Positions 24,258 to 33,216 of a DNA stretch of 64,000 nt are shown piece after piece. A program made the position numbers and the translations under genes. Within the stretch, counting starts at the first letter, position 1. Every line of letters begins with the position of its first letter. Under the pieces are notes generated by a model that worked only from the letters and a program-made list of their open reading frames with translations, did not search any database and had not been told where the DNA came from. Source of the stretch: RCIO01 sp035555795 (GTDB lineage: Bacteria > Pseudomonadota > Alphaproteobacteria > Rhizobiales > Rhizobiaceae); the NCBI GenBank assembly GCA_035555795.1, contig DATMGE010000050.1:61043-125042 (forward strand), given 5' to 3'.

Positions 24258-25796
24258 TCACCGATAGGGCCAGTTGGCGAGGCGGCGTTCGCCCTTGCCG
24301 CCGGTCGCGCCGCGCGAATGGACCGCCAGCGCGCTCGCCAGATAGTCGCGCGTCTCATGTGGCTGGATCACCGCCTGGGCTGAGAACATGCCGGCGATCT
24401 CGAAGGGCGAGCTGTCGGCATTGAGCTGGTCTCGCAGTTCCGCGAAGCGCTGCGGTTCCTTCTTCGGATCCACACCGAGCGCGATGCTGACGGCGATGCC
24501 GGGGTCCATGAAGCTCGCCTCCGCGCGGTCCCACAATGCGAACTCGTCGGAATTGCGCCCGCCGCCCATATTGATGAAGGCCGCGCCATAGGTCTTGCGC
24601 AGCACCACGCTGATCTTCGGCACTGTGGTCATCTGCAAGGCCTGGATATTGCTCATGATCTTGCCGGGCATGCCGCGCCGCTCGCCCTGCAGGCCGACGA
24701 GGAAGCCGGGCTGGTCGACAAGCTGGATCACCGGAAGGTAGAAGGAATCGCAAAGCACCAGCAGCGAGATCGCCTTGTCGCAGGCGTCGTAATCCACCGC
24801 GCCGGCCTTGTGCATCGGATTGCTGGCCATGATGCCGACCGGCCGTCCGTCGATGCGGGCAAGGCCGGTGATGAGGGAAGGGGCAAAACGCTTCTTCAGG
24901 TCGAAGAAGCTGCCGCCGTCCACGATGGCGTCGATGACCTTGTACATGTTGTAGACCTTGGCGCGGTCGAGCGGCACGAGGTCGTCAAGCCGCGCCGGGT
25001 CCGTGGCGGGGGGCTTCGCCGCCGCGACGCGCGGCGTCTCCTTCGCATGCGACGGCATATAGCTCAGGAAGCGGCGGATCGCCTCGATCGCCTCCTCGTC
25101 GCTGTCCACGAACTGGTCGACGAGGCCGGAATATTGCGCATGCATCTCCCAGCCGCCCAGTTCCTCTGCGTCGATCTCCTGTCCGATGGCCTGCGAGGTG
25201 ACTTTCGGACTGGCGACGGCGAGCGTCGCACCCTTGCGCATCACCGCGAAGTCCGCGAGGCACGTATACCAGGCGGACGAGCCGAAGCAGGGGCCGAGCA
25301 CGGCGCTCGCCCATGGCGTCTCGCGCTCGCGCACATATTGATAGGGGTCCCATGCGGAGGCGCCCATGCCGCGAGCGCCCATGCTGTCGGGAATGCGCCC
25401 GCCGGAGGATTCGCCGAGGAAGACGAGCGGCATGCCGTTGCGGGTCGCCACGCTCTTTGCATAGGCGATCTTGCGTCCGTTCACCGTGCTGCTGGATGCG
25501 CCCATGACGGTGAGGTCGTTGGAGACAGCGGCGGCATCGCGCCCGTCGACCCGGCCGAAGCCGACGATCTTGCCGTCCGCCGGGGTCTTTTCGGCATGTT
25601 CGAGGCGCTCACTGGTGGCGAAAAGGCCGGCCTCGTGGAACTTGCCCTCGTCGAACAGGATAGCCAGGCGCTCGCGCGCGTTGAGGATGCCGGCTGTCTT
25701 GCGAGCCGCGAGCTTCGCCGGTCCGCCCATTGCCAATGCGCGTGCGCGCCGTTCTTCGTATTTCATGATGCCCATCTGTTCATTGCGCAGCGACAT
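24258..25796 (-). CDS. Acyl-CoA carboxylase carboxyltransferase (beta) subunit
   Basis: Transfers CO2 from carboxybiotin to an acyl-CoA. The 512-residue protein has the two crotonase-fold halves of a propionyl-/methylcrotonyl-type subunit: N-half (KTAGILNARERLAILFDEG, GESSGGRIPDS) and C-half (VDQPGFLVG, KISVVLRKTYGAAFINMGGG). I chose the ATG at 25794-25796; ATGs at 25775 and 25766 are also possible. The frame continues to 26033, but that part runs through the operator at 25814-25827 and is non-coding. Substrate is uncertain: no methylcrotonyl- or propionyl-specific neighbour genes are visible. Confidence 0.9.
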   Translation of the reverse strand: MSLRNEQMGIMKYEERRARALAMGGPAKLAARKTAGILNARERLAILFDEGKFHEAGLFATSERLEHAEKTPADGKIVGFGRVDGRDAAAVSNDLTVMGASSSTVNGRKIAYAKSVATRNGMPLVFLGESSGGRIPDSMGARGMGASAWDPYQYVRERETPWASAVLGPCFGSSAWYTCLADFAVMRKGATLAVASPKVTSQAIGQEIDAEELGGWEMHAQYSGLVDQFVDSDEEAIEAIRRFLSYMPSHAKETPRVAAAKPPATDPARLDDLVPLDRAKVYNMYKVIDAIVDGGSFFDLKKRFAPSLITGLARIDGRPVGIMASNPMHKAGAVDYDACDKAISLLVLCDSFYLPVIQLVDQPGFLVGLQGERRGMPGKIMSNIQALQMTTVPKISVVLRKTYGAAFINMGGGRNSDEFALWDRAEASFMDPGIAVSIALGVDPKKEPQRFAELRDQLNADSSPFEIAGMFSAQAVIQPHETRDYLASALAVHSRGATGGKGERRLANWPYR

Positions 25797-25813
25797 TGGC
25801 TTCAACAATGATT

Positions 25814-25827
25814 GATTGTCAACAATC
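25814..25827. promoter_or_regulatory. Palindromic operator GATTGTCAACAATC, copy 1
   Basis: Perfect 14-bp palindrome 18 bases upstream of the first gene of the carboxylase-bioY-GntR operon. It contains TTGTCAACAA, which fits the half-site pattern TTGT/ACAA of FCD-type GntR regulators. The identical 14 bases recur at 29025-29038. More ACAATC/GATTG half-sites flank it (25807-25842). Bases 25797-26048 hold no gene. Confidence 0.75.
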
Positions 25828-26048
25828 CTTTTGAAGACAATCATATTGACATTGGCTATGCGCTGGGCGCTATTTGTCCCTGTTCGCCGGGGTAGGTCTG
25901 GCAGGAGCCGGTGTCGTGTGGAGGAGCGCGACATCAAGGCCTCCGCCTGAGCGGGTCGATGCCTGGCCTGCGGAGATTCGGGCGAGAATGCCGGCGCTTG
26001 TTCGGGCTCCAGTCCCGGCGAGCCATCAACCAACAGGGAGGATCACGG

Positions 26049-27092
26049 ATGAATGATTTCTTGCGGGCCGCGGCATTGGCCCTTTCGGCGACGGTCGGGA
26101 TAGCTGGTTTGTCGGCATCGGCATTTGCCGCCGAGGATGAGCAATCGCTTTATGAGGCTGCCAAGGCCGAAGGGGGTGTGATCTGGTACACGTCGCAGTT
26201 CACCGCAGAACGCGCCGAGCGGGCCTGCGCCACCTTCCGGGAAAAATATCCGGGCGTGAACTGCAATCCTGTCCGCGCAAGCGGCAGCGTCACCTTCCAG
26301 CGGGTCTTCCAGGAAGCGCAGTCGAATGCGGTCCAGGCCGATGTCTTCAGCACGAGCGACCTGACCGATCTCGTCCAGTTGCGCGAAGGCGGCCATCTGG
26401 CGCCATACAAGCCGGCGGACCTGTCGGCGGCGCTGGACGTCGTCAGGAACTTCTCGGAGCCAGACGGCTACTGGACGGTGTCGAACGTCGCGCCCATCGG
26501 CATCGCCTACAATACGCAATTGGTGAGCGAGGCCGACGCGCCGAAAAACTGGGAAGACCTGCTCGATCCGAAATGGAAGGATCAGGTCGCGATCGCGCAT
26601 CCCGGCTTCTCCGGCAGCACCAATGTATGGGCCGTCGCTATGTTCCAGAAATATGGCTGGGACTATTTCGAGAAACTGGAGGCCAACAAGCCGCATATCG
26701 GCCGCTCGATCGTCGATGGCTATAATCTGGTTGTCTCCGGCGAGCGAAAGATCGCCCTGGCGCCGATCAACGGAACCGAAGAAGGCGCCAAGGACGGCCG
26801 CCCGGTAAAGGCCGTCTATCCGACCGATGGCGTGCTTGTTCCGCCGAGCGGAAGCGCGGTTCTGGCCAAGGCGCCACACCCGAATGCCGCGCGCCTTTTC
26901 GTGAATTTCATGCTGTCGCGGGAAATGTCGCAATTCCTGGCCGACCAGTTCCGCTTTCCACTGCGCGGCGACGTGCCGAAGCCTGACGGTCTTCGGGATC
27001 TCGCCGACATGACGATCATGATGGTTCCGGAAGGCGATGGCAGCGCCGAACTGGAGGTGCAGAAGCGGTTCCGCGACACGTTCGGAATCTAA
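26049..27092 (+). CDS. Extracellular solute-binding protein (iron(III)/small-anion type)
   Basis: 347-residue periplasmic binding protein of the type 2 fold. The signal peptide ends near SASAFA-AED (residue 27). Conserved segments are GGVIWYTSQFTAERAERAC, ADVFSTSDLTDL and PSGSAVLAKAPHPNAARLFVNFML, typical of the ferric iron or thiamine-like binding protein group of ABC importers. AGGGAGG precedes the ATG at 26049. No permease or ATPase gene is adjacent, so it is an orphan binding protein. It is divergent from the carboxylase operon, sharing its regulatory gap. Confidence 0.85.
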   Translation: MNDFLRAAALALSATVGIAGLSASAFAAEDEQSLYEAAKAEGGVIWYTSQFTAERAERACATFREKYPGVNCNPVRASGSVTFQRVFQEAQSNAVQADVFSTSDLTDLVQLREGGHLAPYKPADLSAALDVVRNFSEPDGYWTVSNVAPIGIAYNTQLVSEADAPKNWEDLLDPKWKDQVAIAHPGFSGSTNVWAVAMFQKYGWDYFEKLEANKPHIGRSIVDGYNLVVSGERKIALAPINGTEEGAKDGRPVKAVYPTDGVLVPPSGSAVLAKAPHPNAARLFVNFMLSREMSQFLADQFRFPLRGDVPKPDGLRDLADMTIMMVPEGDGSAELEVQKRFRDTFGI

Positions 27093-27137
27093 CGTGCTTC
27101 GCCGGGCGCGTGGTCCTCCTCCTTCCGCGCGCTCGCG

Positions 27138-27179
27138 AAAAAGGCCTGCGTTCCCAGCCTGATGGAGGGGACGCAGGCC
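27138..27179 (-). terminator. Rho-independent terminator between two convergent binding-protein genes
   Basis: GGCCTGCGTTCCC (27143-27155) pairs with GGGGACGCAGGCC (27167-27179) with one G-T pair. On the minus strand, it is followed by TTTTT (27138-27142). It lies 20 bases past the stop of the minus-strand gene at 27200. Confidence 0.85.
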
Positions 27180-27199
27180 TGATTGTCAGCCAATGACGG

Positions 27200-28768
27200 T
27201 CAGGCTTCGAGCCAGACCCTGTGGTAGCGCGGCCTGTTCAGGATGCTGTACTTGAAGCTGTGCACCTTGGGCGTGCGGATGCTCATGCTGGCCGACACAT
27301 ATTGCGGCATGTGCAGGGCGTTCTCCAGCACGAAGCGCTGCATGTCGTAGAGCACCTTCTGTCGCTGCTCGCTTTCGAACGTGCTCAGCGACGCATCCAT
27401 GATCGCCCGGTAGCCGGGCAGTTCCTGCCCGCCCGCATTGCGGTAGGCATTGGCCGAGAACTGGCGGTCATAGGCGACGCTGGGGTCGGGAAGGCCGCCT
27501 GTCGGCGTCAGGAGCTGGTGCCCCTTTTTCTCGCCGAGGAAGTTCTGCATTGCCTGGGCGGCCGGCGCGGGCGTCACCTTCAGCCGGATGCCGGCCTTTG
27601 CGAGCTGGCCGCCAATGACTTCCTGGCGCTGGATGGCAGCCTGATCGGGCCAGGTCCATGTCTCGATCTCGATTCCGTCGGGATGCCCGGCTTCCTTCAG
27701 CAGCGCCTTGGCGCGGTCGAGATCGTGGGTGTAGAAATTCTCCGTCTCGGGATCGTTGGCCCAGAAGCCGGAGGGGAACATGCTGCAATGCCCCTGGCCG
27801 AGGCCGAGTACGAGCACGCGATTGAGCTCCTCGCGGTTGAGCGCCCAGTTCATGGCTTGCCGCACGCGCACATCCGCCAGCGGCCCGTCCTTATAGTTGA
27901 GCAGTGAGGTGTAGTAGATCATCGAGGGATTGGCCTCGGCGATCACGCTCGGATCGCGCTTGGCCAGCGAGATCTGCTGTGCGTTGAGCGAGATGGCGAT
28001 GTCGCTCTCGCCGGCCAGCACCGTGCGCGCCGCCGTGTTCAGCTCATTGATGATGCGGAATTCCATCGCATTGAGATAAGCGTGCTCGTCCCAGTAATTG
28101 GTGTTGCGCTCGAACTTGATGAGGTCGTTGTCGCGCCATTCCACGAACCGAAAGGGGCCGGTGCCGACGGGCGTGCGGTCGACATTGCCCTCGGCCGCCG
28201 CCTTGACCGATTTCGGCGAGACGATGCAGCCCGGCCGGTCCGACAGCACCGCCGGCAGCGAGGCATCGGGATATTTGAGCCGTATCGATACCTGATTGGG
28301 TCCGGTCGCCTCGGCCTTGTCGATCGAGGCGACGTCCGACTTCACATTGGAGCGCGCATAGTTCTTGCAGCGGTCGAGATGGAAGACGACGGCTTCGGCA
28401 TTGAAGGGCTCGCCGTCATGGAACTCGACGCCTTCGCGCAATTCGAGCACCAGCGTCCTGGGATCGGTGAAGGTCCATGACGTGGCCAGCATCGGCTTCA
28501 GTTCGAGCGTGTCGGGATCGAAATCGATCAGCGTGTCGTAGAGCGCAAAGAGCGAGTTGAAGTCGGTGTTGTTGCGGCCGGTCAGCGGGTCGAGCGCGGC
28601 GGGATTGTATGGAACGGCGACGCGCAGCGTGCCGCTCTTGCGTGGCTCGCCGGTCTGCGCGCGTGCCGCCGCAGGCAGCAGAATGGAACTGCCCGCTGCT
28701 GCTGCTGCGCCGGCCAGGACCGTGCGGCGGTTCACATTGCTCAATACTCTGTCGATTGTTGTCGGCAT
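27200..28768 (-). CDS. Peptide/nickel-type ABC solute-binding protein (family 5) with Tat signal
   Basis: 522-residue periplasmic binding protein. The N-terminus has a twin-arginine motif, NRRTVLAG, followed by an alanine-rich hydrophobic stretch and ARAQT, so it is exported folded by Tat. Family 5 segments are LKPMLATSWTFTDP, LREGVEFHDGEPFNAEAVVFHL and TPVGTGPFRFVEW. No dpp/opp permease genes are nearby. It is divergent from the CoA-transferase gene across a 313-base gap with the GntR-type operator, so it may be coregulated with that unit. The ligand is unknown. Confidence 0.9.
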   Translation of the reverse strand: MPTTIDRVLSNVNRRTVLAGAAAAAGSSILLPAAARAQTGEPRKSGTLRVAVPYNPAALDPLTGRNNTDFNSLFALYDTLIDFDPDTLELKPMLATSWTFTDPRTLVLELREGVEFHDGEPFNAEAVVFHLDRCKNYARSNVKSDVASIDKAEATGPNQVSIRLKYPDASLPAVLSDRPGCIVSPKSVKAAAEGNVDRTPVGTGPFRFVEWRDNDLIKFERNTNYWDEHAYLNAMEFRIINELNTAARTVLAGESDIAISLNAQQISLAKRDPSVIAEANPSMIYYTSLLNYKDGPLADVRVRQAMNWALNREELNRVLVLGLGQGHCSMFPSGFWANDPETENFYTHDLDRAKALLKEAGHPDGIEIETWTWPDQAAIQRQEVIGGQLAKAGIRLKVTPAPAAQAMQNFLGEKKGHQLLTPTGGLPDPSVAYDRQFSANAYRNAGGQELPGYRAIMDASLSTFESEQRQKVLYDMQRFVLENALHMPQYVSASMSIRTPKVHSFKYSILNRPRYHRVWLEA

Positions 28769-29081
28769 GCTGGTTCTCCTCCCAAGTTCCGACCTTCGGG
28801 TTCGCCGTTGACGGCCTGCATGGGCAGAACGCGCCGCCGGACTTCGATGCCGGCCGCCGCCTTCGGCGTTCCGGCGAGGGGCAGCGATTTGGCCCCCGGC
28901 TTCTCGTCTCCTTCATGGTGATGTCCCTGCGGCTCCTCTCCGCCGGACACATCATCCTACCACCACTCATGAAGCCTGACGCAAGAAGGATCGTCAGGCT
29001 GACGCACACTGCGCCTGTCAACCAGATTGTCAACAATCTTTTTGCCAACAATCTGGTTGACAGCGATGGCCGGTCGCGGCC
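28769..29081. promoter_or_regulatory. 313-base divergent regulatory gap
   Basis: It holds no convincing gene. A GGAGG-type ribosome-binding site for the minus-strand binding protein lies at its left end. In the right half are an inverted repeat, AGCCTGACG (28973-28981) and CGTCAGGCT (28992-29000), and the operator array at 29015-29063. A TTGACA (29057-29062) inside the array followed 18 bases later by CATGTA (29081-29086) could be the promoter of the CoA-transferase gene. Confidence 0.5.
29015..29063. promoter_or_regulatory. Operator array with GATTGTCAACAATC, copy 2
   Basis: Nested palindromes: the 14-bp GATTGTCAACAATC at 29025-29038 (identical to the copy at 25814-25827), set inside a longer perfect inverted repeat with 16-bp arms CTGTCAACCAGATTGT (29015-29030) and ACAATCTGGTTGACAG (29048-29063). 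It lies immediately upstream of the CoA-transferase gene and overlaps a possible -35 TTGACA. It is probably the binding site of the GntR regulator encoded at 21290-22027. Confidence 0.75.
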
Positions 29082-30380
29082 ATGTATCGCTGCAACGAGA
29101 AAGCAGGGGTATGGACATTGCAGAACGAGCCAGTTGAGGCGCGCGGAGCATCGGGGCCACTGGACGGCTATCGGGTGATCGAGCTCTGCAACACGATTGC
29201 AGGCCCGGCCTGCACGCGCCTCTTCGGCGACTTCGGCGCGGAGGTCATCAAGGTGGAGCCGGCCGATGGCGACGCCGTGCGCAGCATTGGCGGCCAGGAA
29301 GATGGCGTCTCGCTGTATGGAAGCGCGATCCTGCGCAACAAGGATACGGTCTCGATCAATCTCAAGAGCCCGGAGGGCCGCCAGCTCCTGATCGACCTCG
29401 TGGCCAAAAGCGACATCGTCGTGGAGAATTTTCGTCCTGGCGCGCTGGAGCGGCTGGACCTTGGATGGGACGTCCTGTCGGCGGCAAACCCCAAGCTCGT
29501 CATGGTGCGCATCAGCGGCTATGGCCAGACAGGCCCCTATTCGGCCAAGGCGGGTTATGGCGCGATCTGCGAGGCCTTTGCCGGCGTGCGCCATATGACC
29601 GGCGACCCCGATCGCCCGCCCTCCCGCACCGCGCTTGCCGCGACGGACTATCTCACCTCGGTCTACGCGGCTTTCGGCGGCATGATGGCGCTGCTCCATG
29701 CCGAGAAGACGGGCAGGGGGCAGGTCGTCGACGCCGCGCTCTACGAGGCCGCCTTCTCGATGATGGAATCGATCGTTCCCGACCATCACCGGCTTGGCGT
29801 CGTCCCCATGCGGCAGGGCTCGCGCCTGCCTGGCACAGCGCCCAACAATCTCTATCGCGGCAGCGACGGCGGCTATGTGCTGGTCGCGGCGAACAATGAC
29901 GCCGTCTTCCGCCGCATGGCGATTGCCATGGACCGCGCCGACCTGCTGGACGATCCGCGCTATGCCTCGATCCGCGCCCGCAACGCCAACCATGAGGCGC
30001 TGGACGCCGAGGTCGCGAAATGGGCGGAAGCGCTCACGGCGCATGAGGCGGTGGAGAAGATGGAGGCCGCCGGTGTTCCGACCTCGCTGGTCAATACGAT
30101 CGCCGACATTTTCGCCGACCCGCATTTCCGCGAACGCGACATGCTGCTCAACCTGCCGCATGAGAAGCTGGGCGACGTCACCGTTGCCGGCATCGTGCCG
30201 AAGCTCTCGGCGACGCCGGGCGCCGTCCGGCATCTCGGCCGCGAGGTCGGTGCCGATACTTTTGCCGTTCTTCGGCGTGTGCTGGAGGTGGGCGAGGGCG
30301 AACTCCAACACCTCGCCGCTGCGGGGGCGATCTTTCAGCATATGGCCGCGGATGCGCGCCGCGAGGACGTCCGCGCATGA
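29082..30380 (+). CDS. CaiB/BaiF family (class III) CoA-transferase
   Basis: Moves CoA between carboxylic acids. About 420-432 residues. Typical N-terminus GPLDGYRVIELCNTIAGP and FGAEVIKVEP, the VVENFRPGALERLDLG segment, and the candidate catalytic Asp in LAATDYLTSVYAAFGGM with GRGQVVDAALYEA. The ATG at 29082 overlaps a possible -10 element. A TTG at 29118 preceded by CAGGGG gives a more typical family N-terminus and may be the true start. The stop overlaps the next gene (ATGA), so the two products probably act in sequence. Confidence 0.9.
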   Translation: MYRCNEKAGVWTLQNEPVEARGASGPLDGYRVIELCNTIAGPACTRLFGDFGAEVIKVEPADGDAVRSIGGQEDGVSLYGSAILRNKDTVSINLKSPEGRQLLIDLVAKSDIVVENFRPGALERLDLGWDVLSAANPKLVMVRISGYGQTGPYSAKAGYGAICEAFAGVRHMTGDPDRPPSRTALAATDYLTSVYAAFGGMMALLHAEKTGRGQVVDAALYEAAFSMMESIVPDHHRLGVVPMRQGSRLPGTAPNNLYRGSDGGYVLVAANNDAVFRRMAIAMDRADLLDDPRYASIRARNANHEALDAEVAKWAEALTAHEAVEKMEAAGVPTSLVNTIADIFADPHFRERDMLLNLPHEKLGDVTVAGIVPKLSATPGAVRHLGREVGADTFAVLRRVLEVGEGELQHLAAAGAIFQHMAADARREDVRA

Positions 30381-31975
30381 ACGACCTATCCCGCAACATG
30401 GCGGTTGCCGACGACTGGTCCGCGGAACTGGCCGACCTCGAGCGACGCCGCGGCATCGCGCGTGAAATGGGCGGCGAGGCATCCGTCGCCTTCCAGCACG
30501 GACTGGGCAAGATGACGGCGCGCGAACGCATCGCGCAGCTTTGCGACGAAAACAGCTTCCGCGAGTTCGGCAGCCTGACCGGCAAGGGCGCATACGGTGC
30601 GGATGGCGAGCTGGAGAGCTTCATGCCCGCCAATTCCGTGGTCGGCACGGGCAAGGTCGATGCTCGCCACATATGTGTGGCGGCCGACGATTTCACCATC
30701 CGTGGCGGCTCGTCGGAAGCCGCCAACCCCGACAAATGGGTCTATCTGGAACGCCTGGCGATGGAGGCGGCCACGCCGCTGATCCGGCTGGTGGACACGG
30801 CCGGCGGCAGCGTCAAGCTGCTCGACCAGAACCAGACCACGCGCTTTCCCGACTATTCCAAATGGCCGATCATCCCGCTTCTGGAGACCGTTCCGGTCGT
30901 CGGCGTGGCGATGGGCTCCTGCGCCGGCCTCGGCGCGCTCAAGGTGCTGGCCTCGCACTTCTCGGTCATGGTGCGCGACACGAGCCAGGTTTTCGCCGCC
31001 GGCCCGCCGGTGGTGAAACAGGCGCTAGGCATCGAGATCGACAAGAACGCGCTCGGCGGCCATCTGGTCCATTCGCGCCGCAGCGGGCTCGTCGACAATG
31101 AGGCGGCGGACGAGGCGGACGCGCTGGCGCAGGTGCGCCGCTTCCTCTCCTACCTGCCGCAGAACGTCTGGTCGCTGCCGCCCCGCGCCGAATGCACCGA
31201 TCCGCGCGACCGCGAGGAGCCGATGCTCGACACGATCATCCCGCGCAACCGGCGCAAGGTCTACGACCCGCGCAAGATATTGCAGGCTGTGCTCGACAGG
31301 GATTCCGCCTTCGAGATCGGCCGCTATCACGGTAAGTCGGTGATTACGCAGCTTGCCCGCCTGAACGGCGTTCCGATCGGCGTGATGGCCGGCGATCCGC
31401 GCGAGGCGGGCGGCGCTATGACGCTGGCCTCTGCGCTCAAGATGGAGCGCTTCATCGAGCTGTGCGACCTGTTCCATCTGCCGGTGATCAATTTCGTCGA
31501 CCAGCCGGGCAACATGACAGGCCCGGACGCCGAGAATGCCGGCACGCTGGCGGGCGCGCTGCGCGTGCTCAAGGCTGTCGAGAAGGCACGGGTGCCATGG
31601 GTGACGATCGTCATCCGTCGCGCCTTCGGCCTGGCGGGCGGCCTGCATGGCGGCCAGTACGGCATGGACGGCCAGCGCCGCCCGCTCAACCACCGCTATG
31701 GGTGGCCTTCGGCCCGCTGGGGGTCGATCCCCATCGAGGGCGGCGTGGCGGCGGCCTACAAGCGCGACATCGCGGCCGCGTCCGATCCCGATGCGCGGCG
31801 GCGAGAGCTCGAAGCGCATTACGACCGGCTGAGCTCGCCGATGCGCACGGCCGAGCGCTTCCTGATCGTCGACATTATCGAGCCGCGCAAGACGCGCTCC
31901 ACCCTGTGCGACTGGCTGGAGCTGAGCATGGACCGGCTGCGCATCAATATGGAATCGCGGGCGCGCATGAGCTGA
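30377..31975 (+). CDS. Second acyl-CoA carboxylase carboxyltransferase subunit
   Basis: 532-residue carboxyltransferase with the N-half (GLGKMTARERIAQLCDENSFREFGS, RLVDTAGGS, GSCAGLGALKVL) and C-half (VMAGDPREAGGAM, FVDQPGNMTGPDAE, VTIVIRRAFGLAGGLHGG). No biotin carboxylase or carrier gene accompanies it, so it would have to use those of the operon at 22677-24252 or of 39921-41811. It is translationally coupled to the CoA-transferase. That coupling suggests carboxylation (or the reverse) of the CoA ester the transferase makes. The exact substrate is unknown. Confidence 0.88.
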   Translation: MNDLSRNMAVADDWSAELADLERRRGIAREMGGEASVAFQHGLGKMTARERIAQLCDENSFREFGSLTGKGAYGADGELESFMPANSVVGTGKVDARHICVAADDFTIRGGSSEAANPDKWVYLERLAMEAATPLIRLVDTAGGSVKLLDQNQTTRFPDYSKWPIIPLLETVPVVGVAMGSCAGLGALKVLASHFSVMVRDTSQVFAAGPPVVKQALGIEIDKNALGGHLVHSRRSGLVDNEAADEADALAQVRRFLSYLPQNVWSLPPRAECTDPRDREEPMLDTIIPRNRRKVYDPRKILQAVLDRDSAFEIGRYHGKSVITQLARLNGVPIGVMAGDPREAGGAMTLASALKMERFIELCDLFHLPVINFVDQPGNMTGPDAENAGTLAGALRVLKAVEKARVPWVTIVIRRAFGLAGGLHGGQYGMDGQRRPLNHRYGWPSARWGSIPIEGGVAAAYKRDIAAASDPDARRRELEAHYDRLSSPMRTAERFLIVDIIEPRKTRSTLCDWLELSMDRLRINMESRARMS

Positions 31976-32040
31976 CGGGAGCGTCTCAGGCGGAGGCGAG
32001 GGAGGAGAGCATGGGAGGAAGGCCGGGGCAAAGGCGACCG

Positions 32041-32061
32041 GGTATGCTCTCCGAGCATACC
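32041..32061. promoter_or_regulatory. Perfect 9-bp inverted repeat in the gap before the TRAP genes
   Basis: GGTATGCTC (32041-32049) and GAGCATACC (32053-32061) with a 3-base centre. It lies 65 bases after the carboxyltransferase stop and 154 bases before the TRAP gene. The 239-base gap (31976-32214) has no other clear feature apart from a GGGAGG site just before 32215. The repeat is either an operator for the TRAP operon or a short hairpin. Confidence 0.5.
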
Positions 32062-32214
32062 CCTATATGCCCAATCCATCTACCTCTCCGGCCATGTCCC
32101 GATACGCTCCGCGATGCAGGAGGAGCGCGTGAGCCGCCCCGTTGGGGCGCGCGGCGATAGGCGGCGCAAGCCGTCGGAAATCAGGCAGTTCTCATTTCAC
32201 CAAGGGAGGAAACG

Positions 32215-33216
32215 ATGAGAAGCTACTTCAAGGGCGCATTGCTTTCCGCGGCGGTATTGGCCGTGGCGATGACGGCGCAGGGGCCGGCATGGGCGCAGGA
32301 TTTCACCATGCGCCTGGCTCACACCTATCCGGACACGCATATCCAGGCCGGACCGATCCGCGATTTCGTCAAGGCTGTGGAAGAGAAATCCGGGGGCCGC
32401 ATCAAGGTTCAGGTCTATCCTTCCGAAACGCTCGTTTCCGGCCGTGAAATGCTCGACGCGACCGAATCCGGCGTGGTCGAGGCCGGCATCCTCGCTTTTG
32501 CCAACCAGACCGGCGACTTCCCCGACCTGGAGCTCTTCACCTATCCGTTCATGTTCAGCAATGCGGAGCATTTCCGGCGTGCCGTGAATGGCGGCATCCG
32601 CGACCTCGTGGTCCCGCTATTTGCCCAGCGCAACGTGAAGCTGGTGAATTTCTACCACAAGGGCGCGATGCATGTGATGCACAAGTCCAAGGTGCTGCCG
32701 ACCCCTGCGGATTTTAGCGGCCAGCGCCTGCGCAGCCTCGGCCCGACGATCAGCCGGCTGTTCACCGCCATGAGTGCCAATCCGATCAACCTGCCCATCG
32801 CCGAGGTGGATGCAGCCATCGAGCGTGGCATGATCGACGGCCTGACCACCAATTGCTCGGCGCATCTGTCGCGCGGCTGGTCGGAAGGCCTGAAGTTCGT
32901 CACCTTCCTCGATATGTCGCAGGGCGGCGAGGGACTGGGCATCAATACAGATTTCTTCAACAGCCTTCCGGAAGATCTCCAGAAGGTCGTCACCGATGCC
33001 GCCACGGCCATGGAGGACCAGGAATGGGCCGCCATGATCAATGAGGACGAGAACGTCTGCATGTCCAAGTGGAAGGATGCTGGCGTCACCGTCCATCAGG
33101 TGACGGATGAGGAAAAGGCCGCCTTCCAGAAATTCGCGATGCCGATCATCGAAGCCGCCGGCAAGGACAGGCCTGCGATGAAGGACTATCTCGCCATCGC
33201 GGAGAAGACACGGTGA
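32215..33216 (+). CDS. TRAP transporter solute-binding subunit (DctP type)
   Basis: 333 residues with a signal peptide ending near WAQD (about 27). DctP-family features: FTMRLAHTYPDTHIQAGPIRDF at the N-terminus, GGRIKVQVYPSETL and the FSGQRLRSLGPTISRLFTAM segment with the carboxylate-binding Arg. It is the first gene of the dctPQM-type operon and defines ligand specificity, probably a carboxylate or sulfonate. GGGAGG precedes the ATG. Confidence 0.95.
   Translation: MRSYFKGALLSAAVLAVAMTAQGPAWAQDFTMRLAHTYPDTHIQAGPIRDFVKAVEEKSGGRIKVQVYPSETLVSGREMLDATESGVVEAGILAFANQTGDFPDLELFTYPFMFSNAEHFRRAVNGGIRDLVVPLFAQRNVKLVNFYHKGAMHVMHKSKVLPTPADFSGQRLRSLGPTISRLFTAMSANPINLPIAEVDAAIERGMIDGLTTNCSAHLSRGWSEGLKFVTFLDMSQGGEGLGINTDFFNSLPEDLQKVVTDAATAMEDQEWAAMINEDENVCMSKWKDAGVTVHQVTDEEKAAFQKFAMPIIEAAGKDRPAMKDYLAIAEKTR

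Noticed and set aside
28416..30593. Minus-strand frame of about 725 codons opposite the CoA-transferase
   Set aside because: It runs across a palindromic operator region and opposite a clear CaiB-family gene. No coding motifs.
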